This document shows positions 14,824 to 22,719 of a stretch of 27,482 nucleotides of DNA, piece after piece. Each line of letters begins with the position of its first letter. Position 1 is the stretch's first letter. Source of the DNA: an uncultured Pseudomonadota bacterium. GTDB taxonomy: Bacteria > Pseudomonadota > Gammaproteobacteria > Steroidobacterales > Steroidobacteraceae. The notes under the pieces are model-generated. The model saw nothing but the letters and a program-made list of their open reading frames with translations. It did no database searches and was not told the DNA's origin. The stretch spans positions 1 to 27,482 of the forward strand of contig CAMLGF010000047.1 of the NCBI GenBank assembly GCA_946479515.1. Direction: 5' to 3'. Position numbers and translations under genes: made by a program.

Positions 14824-17309
14824 GGCTGCACCGCCGGCACGTCGGCCGCGGGCGTCTCGCCCGCCGGCGGATCGGGCGGCGCGACGTAGCGCGCGACGCG
14901 GAAGCCGATGAAATCGGCGGCCTCGGCGGCGCCTTCACGCCAGGGGAAGCGCAACTCGCTGGCGTTCACCGTGCGCCAGCTGGAACCACGGTAGGTGTGT
15001 CCCTTGCTGTCGTTCGGGCCGAGCGGATCGGTGACTGGCGTCGACGGCACGAATGACAGGTACTTGTCATTGGTCCACTCCGAGACGTTGCCGGCGAAAT
15101 CGTAGAAACCCAGCGGATTCGGCGGAAACAGTGCGGGCGCCGCAGTGACCGGAAATTCGTCGCGATGGCCCTCGAGTGCCGCGCCGAGCAGCGCGTAGGC
15201 CTCGTTGCCGGCGACGTTGGCGGACCCGGACACCACCGGCAGGTCGGCGCCCCAGGGATACTTGAGCACCTTGCCGGTGCTCGCGGCCCGCGCGACGAAT
15301 TCCCACTCCGCCTCGGTGGGCAGGCGGAAGCCGATGTTCACGGGCGTGATGAGCTCGAAGCCGCCGCCATCGGCGGCCTGGTAGGCCGGCGGCAGCCCCT
15401 CCTGCGCCGACAGCCAGTTGCAGAACTCCGCGGCTTCTTCCCAGGTGACCCGCACCACGGGCTGTTTGTCGAGATCCAGCGACTGCTGGCCGAAGGCGCC
15501 GGAATTGTGCTCGGTGCGGAACTGGCGGAACTGCCCGTTGGTGACCTCGCGCTCGCCCATGTAGAAGGGGCGGAACAGCGTGACGCGATGACCGCCTTCA
15601 TTGGGGCGGCGCCCCTGCTCGCGACGATCGGTGCCCGCCTGGAACGTGCCCCCGGCCACCACGAGTAGTTTGATGCCGCTCTTGGTGGTCAGCTTCTGCG
15701 GCGCATTGCCGGCGACGTCCCGCGGGTCGATGAGCTTGAAGCCAAGCGTGCGGCCGATGCCCGGCGCCAGTGCCACGTCGGTGACGTAGGGACTGTAGCC
15801 TTCCTTGCGGACCTCGATGTGGTGGCGGCTGGCGGGCAGCTGCAGGGTCACCGGCGCCTTGCCGCGCGAGGTGCCGTTGACGAACACCTCGGCGTCGGAC
15901 GGCTGGCCCTGGATGCGGACCTCGACCAGCAATGCCGCGAGGCGCGCATCGAGCGCGCTCTCCTTGCCAGCCTCGGCGAAGACTTCCCGCACCCAGGGCG
16001 CATAGCCGGCGCGTGTGATGGAGATGGCGTGGTTCGCCCCGGGCGACAGCGACAGCGTGAGCGGCGTGAGGCCCTGGAAGGCGCCGCCGGTCGTCACCTG
16101 CGCGCCGGACGGAACCGAGCGCACCGTGACGCGCGCATCGGCCGCCCCCAGCTCGATGGGCCCGATGGTCTGCGCGACGCCGGCGTTCACCACCACGCTG
16201 GAATTCCAGACGCGCAGTCCGGGTGCGGACAGCTGCACGCGGCGGATGCCGGCATCGAGATCGAGACGGGCGGGCGTGACCCCCGCGGCCTTGCCATCGA
16301 CTTCGATCGCAGCCCCGGCCGGCACCGAGGCGATGCTGACCCAGGCGAAATTCGGCTTGAGCCGGACCGTGAGCTTCTGCTGCTCACCGCCGCCGGCAAT
16401 GGTGACGCGTTCGATGTGATCGAGATGCCGCGCGGCCTTGAAAGTGAGCGTGCGCTCGCCGGCGGGCACCTCGACCACGCCCGGAACCTGACCGAGCTTC
16501 GCGCCGTCAGCGCTGATCTGCGCGGTCACGCCGCCGGTGTCCACTTCGAGCCGGCCCGGCAGTTTGACCAGGTGGATGAGCGCGCGCGCCGGCTGTGGAC
16601 CACCCACCTTCACGGTGACGTCGGCGGGTAGATAGCCAGCGCGTTCGGCGTGCAGCCGGTGCTCGCCGGGGAACACGAACACGCTCGATGCCGACTGCCA
16701 GGAGAACGCGCCCTGCGAGCGCACGCGCGCATCGCCGGGCTTCAGGTCCAGCGCGATGGGCTCGAGCAGCGCGAACATGCCGAGCACCAGCGCGAGCAGC
16801 GCGGCCATGATCCACGCCGCGTAGTTCCAGTGGCTGCGCGCCTGCGGGCGGGCGCGCGCGGCGAGGACGCCCTCGATGGCCGGCACGTCCCCCAGGTCGA
16901 TGGCGAGATCTTCGGCCGGTGGCGCCAGCGTCCGCACGCTGTCGCCCACCGGCGGCAAGGTGTCGTTGCCGACGAGCTCGAAGCGACGCAGCGCGAGCGA
17001 GCCCGGCGCCGCCTCTTCGACCAGCAGCTGGATGCCCGCGATGGAGACCACGTCGCCGGAGTGGATGACGCGCGCGCCACCGAGCGGCACGCCATTGACG
17101 CTGACGCGCGCGCCCGGCGCGGCATCCAGCAGCCAGCGCGTGCCGGTCGCGCGCAGCGAGGTCTGGGGCGGCGCGTCAGGGGCCGGCGCCTCCACGTCGG
17201 AACGCATCGCGCCCGTGGCCGCGTCGAACAACACCCGCCCGCTGTAACGCGTGTCACCCGCGTCGGAACGCAGGATGACGTGGGCATCGAGGGCGCGGGA
17301 CGGTTCCAT
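14820..17309 (-). CDS. FHA-like / TM / PEGA repeats / formylglycine-generating-enzyme-like protein
   Basis: An 829-residue fusion. Residues about 8-100 look like an FHA fold ('VSVNGVPLGGARVIHSGDVVSIAGIQLLVEE') but lack the Ser-Arg-x-His motif, so phosphothreonine binding is doubtful. One membrane span at about 163-183 puts this part in the cytoplasm. Outside are roughly four PEGA-type beta repeats (about 249-526; 'SVPAGAAIEVDGKAAGVTP', 'SVPSGAQVTTGGAFQGLTP', 'PSDAEVFVNGTSRGKAP'). Residues about 546-808 form an FGE-sulfatase/SUMF1-like domain ('FRLPTEAEWEFVAR', 'GFYDFAGNVSEW', 'YRGSSWR', 'IGFRVAR'). The catalytic cysteines that follow 'GGSW' in true formylglycine enzymes are absent, so a binding or structural role is likely. 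Its start is six bases after the kinase gene. Confidence 0.92.
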   Translation of the reverse strand: MEPSRALDAHVILRSDAGDTRYSGRVLFDAATGAMRSDVEAPAPDAPPQTSLRATGTRWLLDAAPGARVSVNGVPLGGARVIHSGDVVSIAGIQLLVEEAAPGSLALRRFELVGNDTLPPVGDSVRTLAPPAEDLAIDLGDVPAIEGVLAARARPQARSHWNYAAWIMAALLALVLGMFALLEPIALDLKPGDARVRSQGAFSWQSASSVFVFPGEHRLHAERAGYLPADVTVKVGGPQPARALIHLVKLPGRLEVDTGGVTAQISADGAKLGQVPGVVEVPAGERTLTFKAARHLDHIERVTIAGGGEQQKLTVRLKPNFAWVSIASVPAGAAIEVDGKAAGVTPARLDLDAGIRRVQLSAPGLRVWNSSVVVNAGVAQTIGPIELGAADARVTVRSVPSGAQVTTGGAFQGLTPLTLSLSPGANHAISITRAGYAPWVREVFAEAGKESALDARLAALLVEVRIQGQPSDAEVFVNGTSRGKAPVTLQLPASRHHIEVRKEGYSPYVTDVALAPGIGRTLGFKLIDPRDVAGNAPQKLTTKSGIKLLVVAGGTFQAGTDRREQGRRPNEGGHRVTLFRPFYMGEREVTNGQFRQFRTEHNSGAFGQQSLDLDKQPVVRVTWEEAAEFCNWLSAQEGLPPAYQAADGGGFELITPVNIGFRLPTEAEWEFVARAASTGKVLKYPWGADLPVVSGSANVAGNEAYALLGAALEGHRDEFPVTAAPALFPPNPLGFYDFAGNVSEWTNDKYLSFVPSTPVTDPLGPNDSKGHTYRGSSWRTVNASELRFPWREGAAEAADFIGFRVARYVAPPDPPAGETPAADVPAVQP

Positions 17310-17315
17310 GGGCGT

Positions 17316-19700
17316 CTAGATAGGCTCGAGACAGCGGATCACGATGGTCTGCCCGGACTGTCCCGGCGCCACGGTGATGTCCCGGCGCACGTCGCGGAAA
17401 CCCGCGCGCTTGCCGGTGACGGTGTAGCGGCCGGGCTTGAGCTGCACTTCGCGCTGGTCGAACGCACCCAGGAAACCCACTCTCTGGATGGCGACTTCAG
17501 TGGCGCTGTCGGATTCGAGTGTCAGCATGACCGGCTGGTTGAACGTGGGTAGCAGCAGTTCCAGACGCGAGACCTGCGAGCGGATCACCGGGCCCTGCGT
17601 GGGCAGCGCCCGGGCCCGCGCCAGCAGGCGCTCTGCCTGTGTTCGGACCTCGTCGGCGGCCAGACGTTCCGGCCTGTCGATGAGTGCCTGCAGCTGTTCC
17701 CCGAGTTCCGCGCGCGGCGCCACCGCGGCCCGGCCGTCGATGGCGAACTGCAGCGTGGGATCGCGCGCCAGCGCCTCGTCGTATAGCTCCAGCGCCTCGG
17801 TCCAGCGCTCCTCGGTCGCCAGCCGCGCGGCGCGGTTCTCGATGTCGGCGAGACTGCGGCCGGAGCCCATGTCGGCGACGCGCTGCAGGGCCGCGGCCAC
17901 CTCGCTGCTGTCCGGGCGCAGCGTCCGGGCGCGCTGCAGACGGGTATTCGCCTCGGCGAGGCGGCCGGCATTCAGGGCCGAGAGCCCGGCGCCCATGGCC
18001 GCGTTGAATTCGGCATCCGCCATCGACCGGTTCACGCGCGCCAGCCCCTGAGTGGCGGCGAGGTTGCCCGGGTTGCCTGCCAGCACCTCGGTGAACAGGC
18101 GCTTGGCCCGCGGGTAATCCTTCTGTGCCTCGGCATTCTCGGCATCCGCGATCGTGGGCAGCACGCCGCTGGCAGAGGCCACCTTCGCCAGCCATGCCGT
18201 GGCCTCGTTGTTGCCGGGCTCGATCTTGAGCGCGGTATCGAAGGCATGGCGCGCGTTCTCGAACTCGCCGGCCGCGAGCGCACGCTTGCCCTCGGTCATC
18301 TGTGCCGCGAGCGCCTCGGGCACGCGCGCCTCGATGGCGTCCAGCGACTTCTGCAACTGCGCGAGGGTTTCCGGCGCGCCGTCGTACTTGCGACGTTCGA
18401 GCATGCCGCCGATCTCGTCGAGGGAGTGGCGCGCGGCAGCGAACTGCTCGCCGCCCCACTGCGCGGCGGCGCGCGAATCGAGATCCTGCAGGCGCTGGCG
18501 CAGCTCGGCATGCTCATCCACGAGCTGCTCGACGCGCTTCTGCTCGTCCTGCTCCGCGGGCGTGGGACCACCGGGAATCTGCAGCACGGACGGATCGATC
18601 CGCGTCATGCTCGTGAGCTTTGGCAGCCACACCGCCACGCCGGCGGTGGCCGCCACCAGCACGGCCGCGATCACCCAATTGCGCCGCCGCGTGCTGGCGC
18701 GATGCTGGCGCTCCGCGGCCGCGCGGATCTCGTCGACGCGCGGCAGCACGTCGGGGGATATTTCCTCGAGTTCGCGCAACGTGCTGACCGCGGGCAGGGC
18801 GTCGTCGCCCGCCGTCGCTGGCGCGAGCTCATCGGCGGTCATTCCCGGCAGCGAGCCGTCGTCTTCCGCGGCCGCTGCCTCGGCGGAGGAGTCGAGACCC
18901 AGCGTGTCCTGCAGAACCGCGCTCATCTCCTCCGCCACGTGCTTCATGGAAGGCGGGCGTTCGCGACCGTGCTTGGCGAGCAGCCAGGAGACCAGTAGTT
19001 CGAGCCGCGGCGGTATCGGCTTCACCGGCTTGAGGCGCGGCACCGGCTCGCTGGCGATCTTGCGCGCGTCGAACACGGGATAGAACGGCGGGTAGCCCGA
19101 CAGCAGCTCGTAGGCCAGCGCGCCCAGCCCGTAGATGTCGTCGCTGGGGCGCGCAGGCTCGTTCGCGATCTGCTGCGGACTGGCGGAGAAGGGCGAGCCC
19201 GGCGGGCCGCTCGAGACATCGCCCTCGGAGGCGCCGGCGCCAAAATCCGCGAGCAACGGCCGACCCGCGGCATCCAGCAGGATGTTCGAGGGTTTGAGGT
19301 CTCGGTGCACCACGCGGCGCGAATGCGCGTGTTCCAGCGCGGCGGCCACATCGATGAGCAACGGCAGGATGCGGGTATACGAGGCGCCGCGCAGCTGACG
19401 CAGGTCACCGCCCGCCGCGTAGACCATGGGCAGCACCACGGCGTCCGCCGCGCGCACCGGCTCATGAACGCGCAGCACGCCGGGATGATTCAGCCGCGCG
19501 GTGAGCATGAACTCGCGCATGAAGATGTCCCACGCAGCTTCCGAGTTCATGAGCTGCGGGTAGAGCACCTTCAACGCGACTTCGGTGTCGCGCAGTTCGT
19601 CACGCGCGCGCCATACCTCGCCATGGCCGCCGGCGCCGAGTTTGTCGATGAGCACGAAGCGGCCGCACAGCTTCGTGCCCGCCTGGTTCTGGTTTGTCAC
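17316..19700 (-). CDS. Transmembrane serine/threonine protein kinase with PEGA-like tail
   Basis: About 794 residues. The kinase domain (about 14-270) has the glycine loop GAGGHGEV (22-29), the ATP-binding lysine in VALKVL (44), HRDLKPSN (132-139), DFG (152-154) and an activation-loop end SPQQ, so it should be active. A membrane span lies at about 342-360. Outside the membrane come a coiled-coil/TPR-like helical region (about 385-700) and a C-terminal PEGA-type beta domain ('EVQLKPGRYTVTGKRAGFRDVRRDITV'). It resembles PknB-like sensor kinases that read envelope state. The start is uncertain: the GTG at 19700 lies just before the kinase fold but has no clear ribosome-binding site, and the upstream gene ends 38 bp earlier. 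Likely targets are the FHA partners encoded downstream. Confidence 0.93.
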   Translation of the reverse strand: MTNQNQAGTKLCGRFVLIDKLGAGGHGEVWRARDELRDTEVALKVLYPQLMNSEAAWDIFMREFMLTARLNHPGVLRVHEPVRAADAVVLPMVYAAGGDLRQLRGASYTRILPLLIDVAAALEHAHSRRVVHRDLKPSNILLDAAGRPLLADFGAGASEGDVSSGPPGSPFSASPQQIANEPARPSDDIYGLGALAYELLSGYPPFYPVFDARKIASEPVPRLKPVKPIPPRLELLVSWLLAKHGRERPPSMKHVAEEMSAVLQDTLGLDSSAEAAAAEDDGSLPGMTADELAPATAGDDALPAVSTLRELEEISPDVLPRVDEIRAAAERQHRASTRRRNWVIAAVLVAATAGVAVWLPKLTSMTRIDPSVLQIPGGPTPAEQDEQKRVEQLVDEHAELRQRLQDLDSRAAAQWGGEQFAAARHSLDEIGGMLERRKYDGAPETLAQLQKSLDAIEARVPEALAAQMTEGKRALAAGEFENARHAFDTALKIEPGNNEATAWLAKVASASGVLPTIADAENAEAQKDYPRAKRLFTEVLAGNPGNLAATQGLARVNRSMADAEFNAAMGAGLSALNAGRLAEANTRLQRARTLRPDSSEVAAALQRVADMGSGRSLADIENRAARLATEERWTEALELYDEALARDPTLQFAIDGRAAVAPRAELGEQLQALIDRPERLAADEVRTQAERLLARARALPTQGPVIRSQVSRLELLLPTFNQPVMLTLESDSATEVAIQRVGFLGAFDQREVQLKPGRYTVTGKRAGFRDVRRDITVAPGQSGQTIVIRCLEPI

Positions 19701-19738
19701 GATGCGGTTGTCAGCTGTCTGAACCCAGCCCGACTCTA

Positions 19739-21022
19739 TCAGCTGGCGGGCTGTGCCGGAGTCGCCGCCGTGGTGGCACCGGCCGCCGGCTGTGCCGCCG
19801 GCGGCGGCGCCGCGGCCTTGCCGGTCTCTTCCAGGTAGAGCTGCTTGAGCATCTTGCGCCACTCGCGGTACTGGTCCTCGGCGGTGCCGGTGAGCCGCAG
19901 CGTGTGGCCTTCCACCTCCACGACCTGCGGCGCCACTTCCGACTGGAAGCTCAGCGTGAGTTCCTTGAGCGCATCGGCGTGGGTGCGCGCATCGCCGTAC
20001 TTCTTGATGCCGGACAGCACCGCGGCGATGCCGCCCATGGTGCCGGCGGTGCGCGCCGCATTGTTGATACGGCAGCTGTCATACGTGCTGCAGGAGTTCG
20101 GCGCGAAGATCGCGGCGATCAGCGCCGCGGCACCCAGCACCGTGCGCGTGCGCGCGGCCGAGCGGGCGCGCATTTCCTTCTCGAGCTCGGAGAAGCTGGT
20201 CTGGCGCCAGCTGTCGTACGAGTCGTCCATGTTGTCGGCGAAACTCGCGTAGTAGTCGTTGACGGTGTCGACCACCGCGGTGTCGCGTTCCCGGATGCGT
20301 TCGATGCGGCTCAGCGTCGGATCGCCTTCGGCCGGCAGTCGCACCACCTGCGTGATGCCGTTCTTGTCCTCGGCCGTCATGCCGGCCATGGCGTCGGGCG
20401 CGAGATCCTGCGCGAATTTCAGCGCCGCGACCCGGCGGATGTTTTCGCGGTCGAGTGCGGTGAGCTTGTCGCGCGCCGCCACCAGATCGTTGGCGATTTC
20501 CGAGTAGACGTTCTGAAAGGGATCGCGCGCCTTGAGCGAGGCCTGGGTCTTGTAGGCGCCGAGATCGACGAGGCTCGAGTAACGCTTGTTGCTGATCCAG
20601 GTGCGACCGGCGGCGTCGACGGCGCTGATGTCGATGGCCAGGAAGCCGCCGTTCGAATCGACCAGCGTGCCGCTGACGATGACGTCGACGAACTCGGCGG
20701 TGGCGGGAATGACGCGCACCGCGCCCCATTGCGCGGTCTCCTCGAGCGTGGCGCGCAACAGCGTGGGCATGTAGCGCGCCTCGGCCTTGCGCAGGTCGGG
20801 GTAGATGCGCTTCTTCGCCAGCGCTTCCTCGTCACCCTCGAGATTCTTGGGGATTCCCGGATCGAAGACGCGGATGCCGACGTCGAGCAGCTCGGCGTCG
20901 GGAATGTGCACCGTGGCCTGCTTGGCCTGGATCTTCGGAAGGGGCCTGGTTTCCGCCGTGACGCAGCCGCTGAGCGACAGCACTGCCGCGATCGCACCGG
21001 CTGCCAGTAGTTTGACTGTCAT
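19739..21022 (-). CDS. Large lipoprotein of unknown family
   Basis: A 427-residue predicted lipoprotein, lipobox LSGC with Cys20. The N-terminal half (about 30-200) has an alpha/beta pattern ('VHIPDAELLDVGIRVFDPGIP', 'VIVSGTLVDSNGGFLAIDISAVDAAGRTW'), recalling the periplasmic halves of CsgG-type or assembly lipoproteins. The middle is helical. A short hydrophobic stretch ('VLGAAALIAAIFA', about 302-314) is followed by two cysteines in 'NSCSTYDSCR'. The end is Pro/Ala-rich. The ATG at 21022 has GAGGA eight bases upstream and is 16 bp from the preceding stop. I cannot name the family. Its place directly before the kinase gene suggests it works with the kinase's outer part. Confidence 0.85.
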   Translation of the reverse strand: MTVKLLAAGAIAAVLSLSGCVTAETRPLPKIQAKQATVHIPDAELLDVGIRVFDPGIPKNLEGDEEALAKKRIYPDLRKAEARYMPTLLRATLEETAQWGAVRVIPATAEFVDVIVSGTLVDSNGGFLAIDISAVDAAGRTWISNKRYSSLVDLGAYKTQASLKARDPFQNVYSEIANDLVAARDKLTALDRENIRRVAALKFAQDLAPDAMAGMTAEDKNGITQVVRLPAEGDPTLSRIERIRERDTAVVDTVNDYYASFADNMDDSYDSWRQTSFSELEKEMRARSAARTRTVLGAAALIAAIFAPNSCSTYDSCRINNAARTAGTMGGIAAVLSGIKKYGDARTHADALKELTLSFQSEVAPQVVEVEGHTLRLTGTAEDQYREWRKMLKQLYLEETGKAAAPPPAAQPAAGATTAATPAQPAS

Positions 21023-21038
21023 GGCGCTGGTCCTCGTA

Positions 21039-21908
21039 TCAAGAAGCAGACTTCTTGTACTCGTTGTATTCCTTCCAGAGCCGCTCCTTGAGCTCCGGGT
21101 CCGTCTCTTCCTCCGCGGCCTTGCGCAGGCGCTTGGCGACGATGTCGTCGTCGTCACCGGTGCGCGCCCGCTGATGGCCGGCGCCGCTGCCACCGGCGCT
21201 CTTGCCGTTGCCGTTCACCGCGCCCGGGTCGCCCTGGTTGTTGGCGCCCTTCGAGGGCGAACCCGATGACTTGAGGTCGCCGTTGCGTGCCGAGCGATCG
21301 TTGTTGGAGCCGTCGCCGCTGCCGCCACCTGCCGTGCCGTCATCGCCGGAACCTTCGCCCTCGGCGCTGCCCTTGGCATCGCGCTCGCGCGCGACGCGCT
21401 CCTGCTCCTTGCGCAAGGTCTTGTCGAAATCGCCGAGCGAATCGTCGAGGGCTTTCTCGCCTGCCTGTCGCCGCTCGTCCGGCGTCTGCGCGCCGCCGGG
21501 GCCCTCGGGCGTGCCGCTGCCCGACTGATCGCTGCCGCCATTGGTGCCGCCGTTCGAGCCGCTGGAGCCGCCACTTGGCGCGCCCTTGCTCGAGTTGCCG
21601 TCACCGTCGCCGGAATCTCCGGGCAGGCCCATGGTGCCGGAAGTCGATGAAGAGTCTCCGGGCATGCCGGGAAGACCCGTGCTGCTGCCACCGGGCATTC
21701 CACCGGGTGAGCCACCCGGCATTCCACCGGGCATTCCGCCGGGCATTCCGCCGGGCATTCCGCCGGGCATGCCATCGCCGCCCGGCATGCCGCCACCACC
21801 ACCGGGCATGCCTCCGCCACCCGACGGGCTCGGCATGCCGCCGCTCGACGCGCAACCAGCGATCACCGCCGCGGCGGCTATCAGGGAAATCAGGATGGGT
21901 GCGCGCAT
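21039..21908 (-). CDS. Lipoprotein with MPGG tandem repeats
   Basis: A 289-residue predicted lipoprotein, lipobox IAGC with Cys19. Right after the lipid site comes a run of MPGG units (about 24-70). A long disordered Gly/Ser/Asp/Asn-rich stretch follows with a helical charged island in the middle ('[31 protein letters not shown]'). A charged helical tail ('[31 protein letters not shown]') ends the protein. The layout suggests a flexible tether from the outer membrane to a C-terminal helix that binds a partner. The ATG at 21908 has a strong GAGGAGG five bases upstream. It is second in the cluster, 22 bp after the first lipoprotein gene. No family recognised. Confidence 0.85.
   Translation of the reverse strand: MRAPILISLIAAAAVIAGCASSGGMPSPSGGGGMPGGGGGMPGGDGMPGGMPGGMPGGMPGGMPGGSPGGMPGGSSTGLPGMPGDSSSTSGTMGLPGDSGDGDGNSSKGAPSGGSSGSNGGTNGGSDQSGSGTPEGPGGAQTPDERRQAGEKALDDSLGDFDKTLRKEQERVARERDAKGSAEGEGSGDDGTAGGGSGDGSNNDRSARNGDLKSSGSPSKGANNQGDPGAVNGNGKSAGGSGAGHQRARTGDDDDIVAKRLRKAAEEETDPELKERLWKEYNEYKKSAS
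21688..21772 (-). repeat. 12-bp tandem repeat array coding MPGG
   Basis: About seven units of a 12-bp repeat (GGCATTCCGCCG and close variants on the plus strand) encode successive Met-Pro-Gly-Gly tetrapeptides, one changed to Ser-Pro-Gly-Gly. The four units in the middle are nearly identical. Such arrays change copy number by slippage in steps of four residues without breaking the frame. Confidence 0.85.
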
Positions 21909-21930
21909 ACGAACCTCCTCGAGGTCTCGA

Positions 21931-22623
21931 CTAGTGGGTGCCGGCGGTCTGCTCGCCGGTTCCCGTGAAAAAGCTGCGCAGCTGGTGCGACATGCGATTG
22001 CATGCGGTGGCCTGCACGCGCGCGATGAAAGGCAGCGGAACGATGGCGCCGACGATGGCGGAAGTTCCGGTCACATTGGTCCCCACGCTACCGGCCGACT
22101 TGGCCTGTTTCAGATCCCAGATGGTCGCTTCGTAGTCCGATTCCTTCTGCCACCAGCCGAAGCCGATGCAACCGGCGCCACCGGGCGCGGCGCCGCAGGC
22201 CAGGCTGCCGCCGCCGTCGGTCTTGCGCGTGCCGCCGTCGAGCCAGACTACATAACGCACGCCGCTCTGCGATATCTGCTCGGCCACACCGGGTCGCGCC
22301 AGCAACGCGCTCATGGCCTCGGGCTTCGCCGGCGCCGTGCTCGGCTCGAACCACGGGAACATGCGATCGACGAACTCGTTGTTGTCGTGAACCTGCAGCT
22401 TGCCACCGGCGAGATTGTGGCCGACACAATCCATGAAGGTGTCTTCGGCGCCGGATCCTTCGATCTGCGGCTTGGCCAGGATCACCACGCGCTCGCCCTT
22501 GGCGATGGGAGTGGCGAGCTCGCGGGATTCCTCGATGCGCGCCTGCATGCAGCCCGAAAGCAGGACCAGCCCCAGGCATGCGGCACCCGTCATGCCCAAC
22601 TTGCGGATCATCGAGCTCTTCAT
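21931..22623 (-). CDS. Lipoprotein, first gene of the ten-gene cluster
   Basis: A 230-residue predicted lipoprotein, lipobox LLSGC with Cys25. The mature part has an alpha/beta character ('[14 protein letters not shown]', '[14 protein letters not shown]', '[20 protein letters not shown]') and at least three cysteines ('DCVGHN', '[18 protein letters not shown]') that could form a disulfide. It is similar in style to stress- or assembly-linked outer-membrane lipoproteins, but I do not recognise a named family. The ATG at 22623 has AGGGAG about nine bases upstream. The 96 bp between it and the radical SAM gene should carry the cluster promoter, although no clear hexamers stand out. Confidence 0.85.
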   Translation of the reverse strand: MKSSMIRKLGMTGAACLGLVLLSGCMQARIEESRELATPIAKGERVVILAKPQIEGSGAEDTFMDCVGHNLAGGKLQVHDNNEFVDRMFPWFEPSTAPAKPEAMSALLARPGVAEQISQSGVRYVVWLDGGTRKTDGGGSLACGAAPGGAGCIGFGWWQKESDYEATIWDLKQAKSAGSVGTNVTGTSAIVGAIVPLPFIARVQATACNRMSHQLRSFFTGTGEQTAGTH

Positions 22624-22719
22624 CGCTGGACTCCCTTTCTACGGGCGCGGAGAAGTATGCCACGTCGCAGCATCAACTCTTTGTGACCTCCGGCCCCCGT
22701 GCGGGTTCCCAATGTGACA

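Larger units (their letters stand above)
10008..22623 (-). other. Ten-gene co-directional cluster (probable operon): lipoproteins, kinase, FHA/PEGA, vWA
   Basis: Ten minus-strand genes follow each other with spacings of 22, 16, 38, 6, -4, 4, 1, 21 and 26 bp. Two joins (GTGA overlap and TGACGTG) suggest translational coupling. Contents in order are three lipoproteins, transmembrane Ser/Thr kinase, FHA-like/PEGA/FGE-like protein, small Pro-rich anchor, FHA protein, two vWA proteins and a lipoprotein. The kinase writes, the FHA domain reads, and the vWA, PEGA and lipoprotein parts sit in or on the envelope. The joint function is inferred from context only. Confidence 0.75.

Noticed and set aside
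14820..15675. Active formylglycine-generating enzyme
   Set aside because: The fold motifs are present but the catalytic cysteines are not, and no sulfatase gene is nearby.
21688..21772. CRISPR array
   Set aside because: The units are 12 bp, have no spacers and encode in-frame MPGG tetrapeptides.
10008..22623. Type VI secretion locus
   Set aside because: Kinase and FHA proteins recall PpkA/Fha, but there is no sheath, Hcp, VgrG, baseplate, ClpV, TssM or TssL gene in the window.
22624..22719. Sigma-54 promoter (GGCAT...GC) before the ten-gene cluster
   Set aside because: The GG and GC elements are one base too far apart and the TTGC half is missing.
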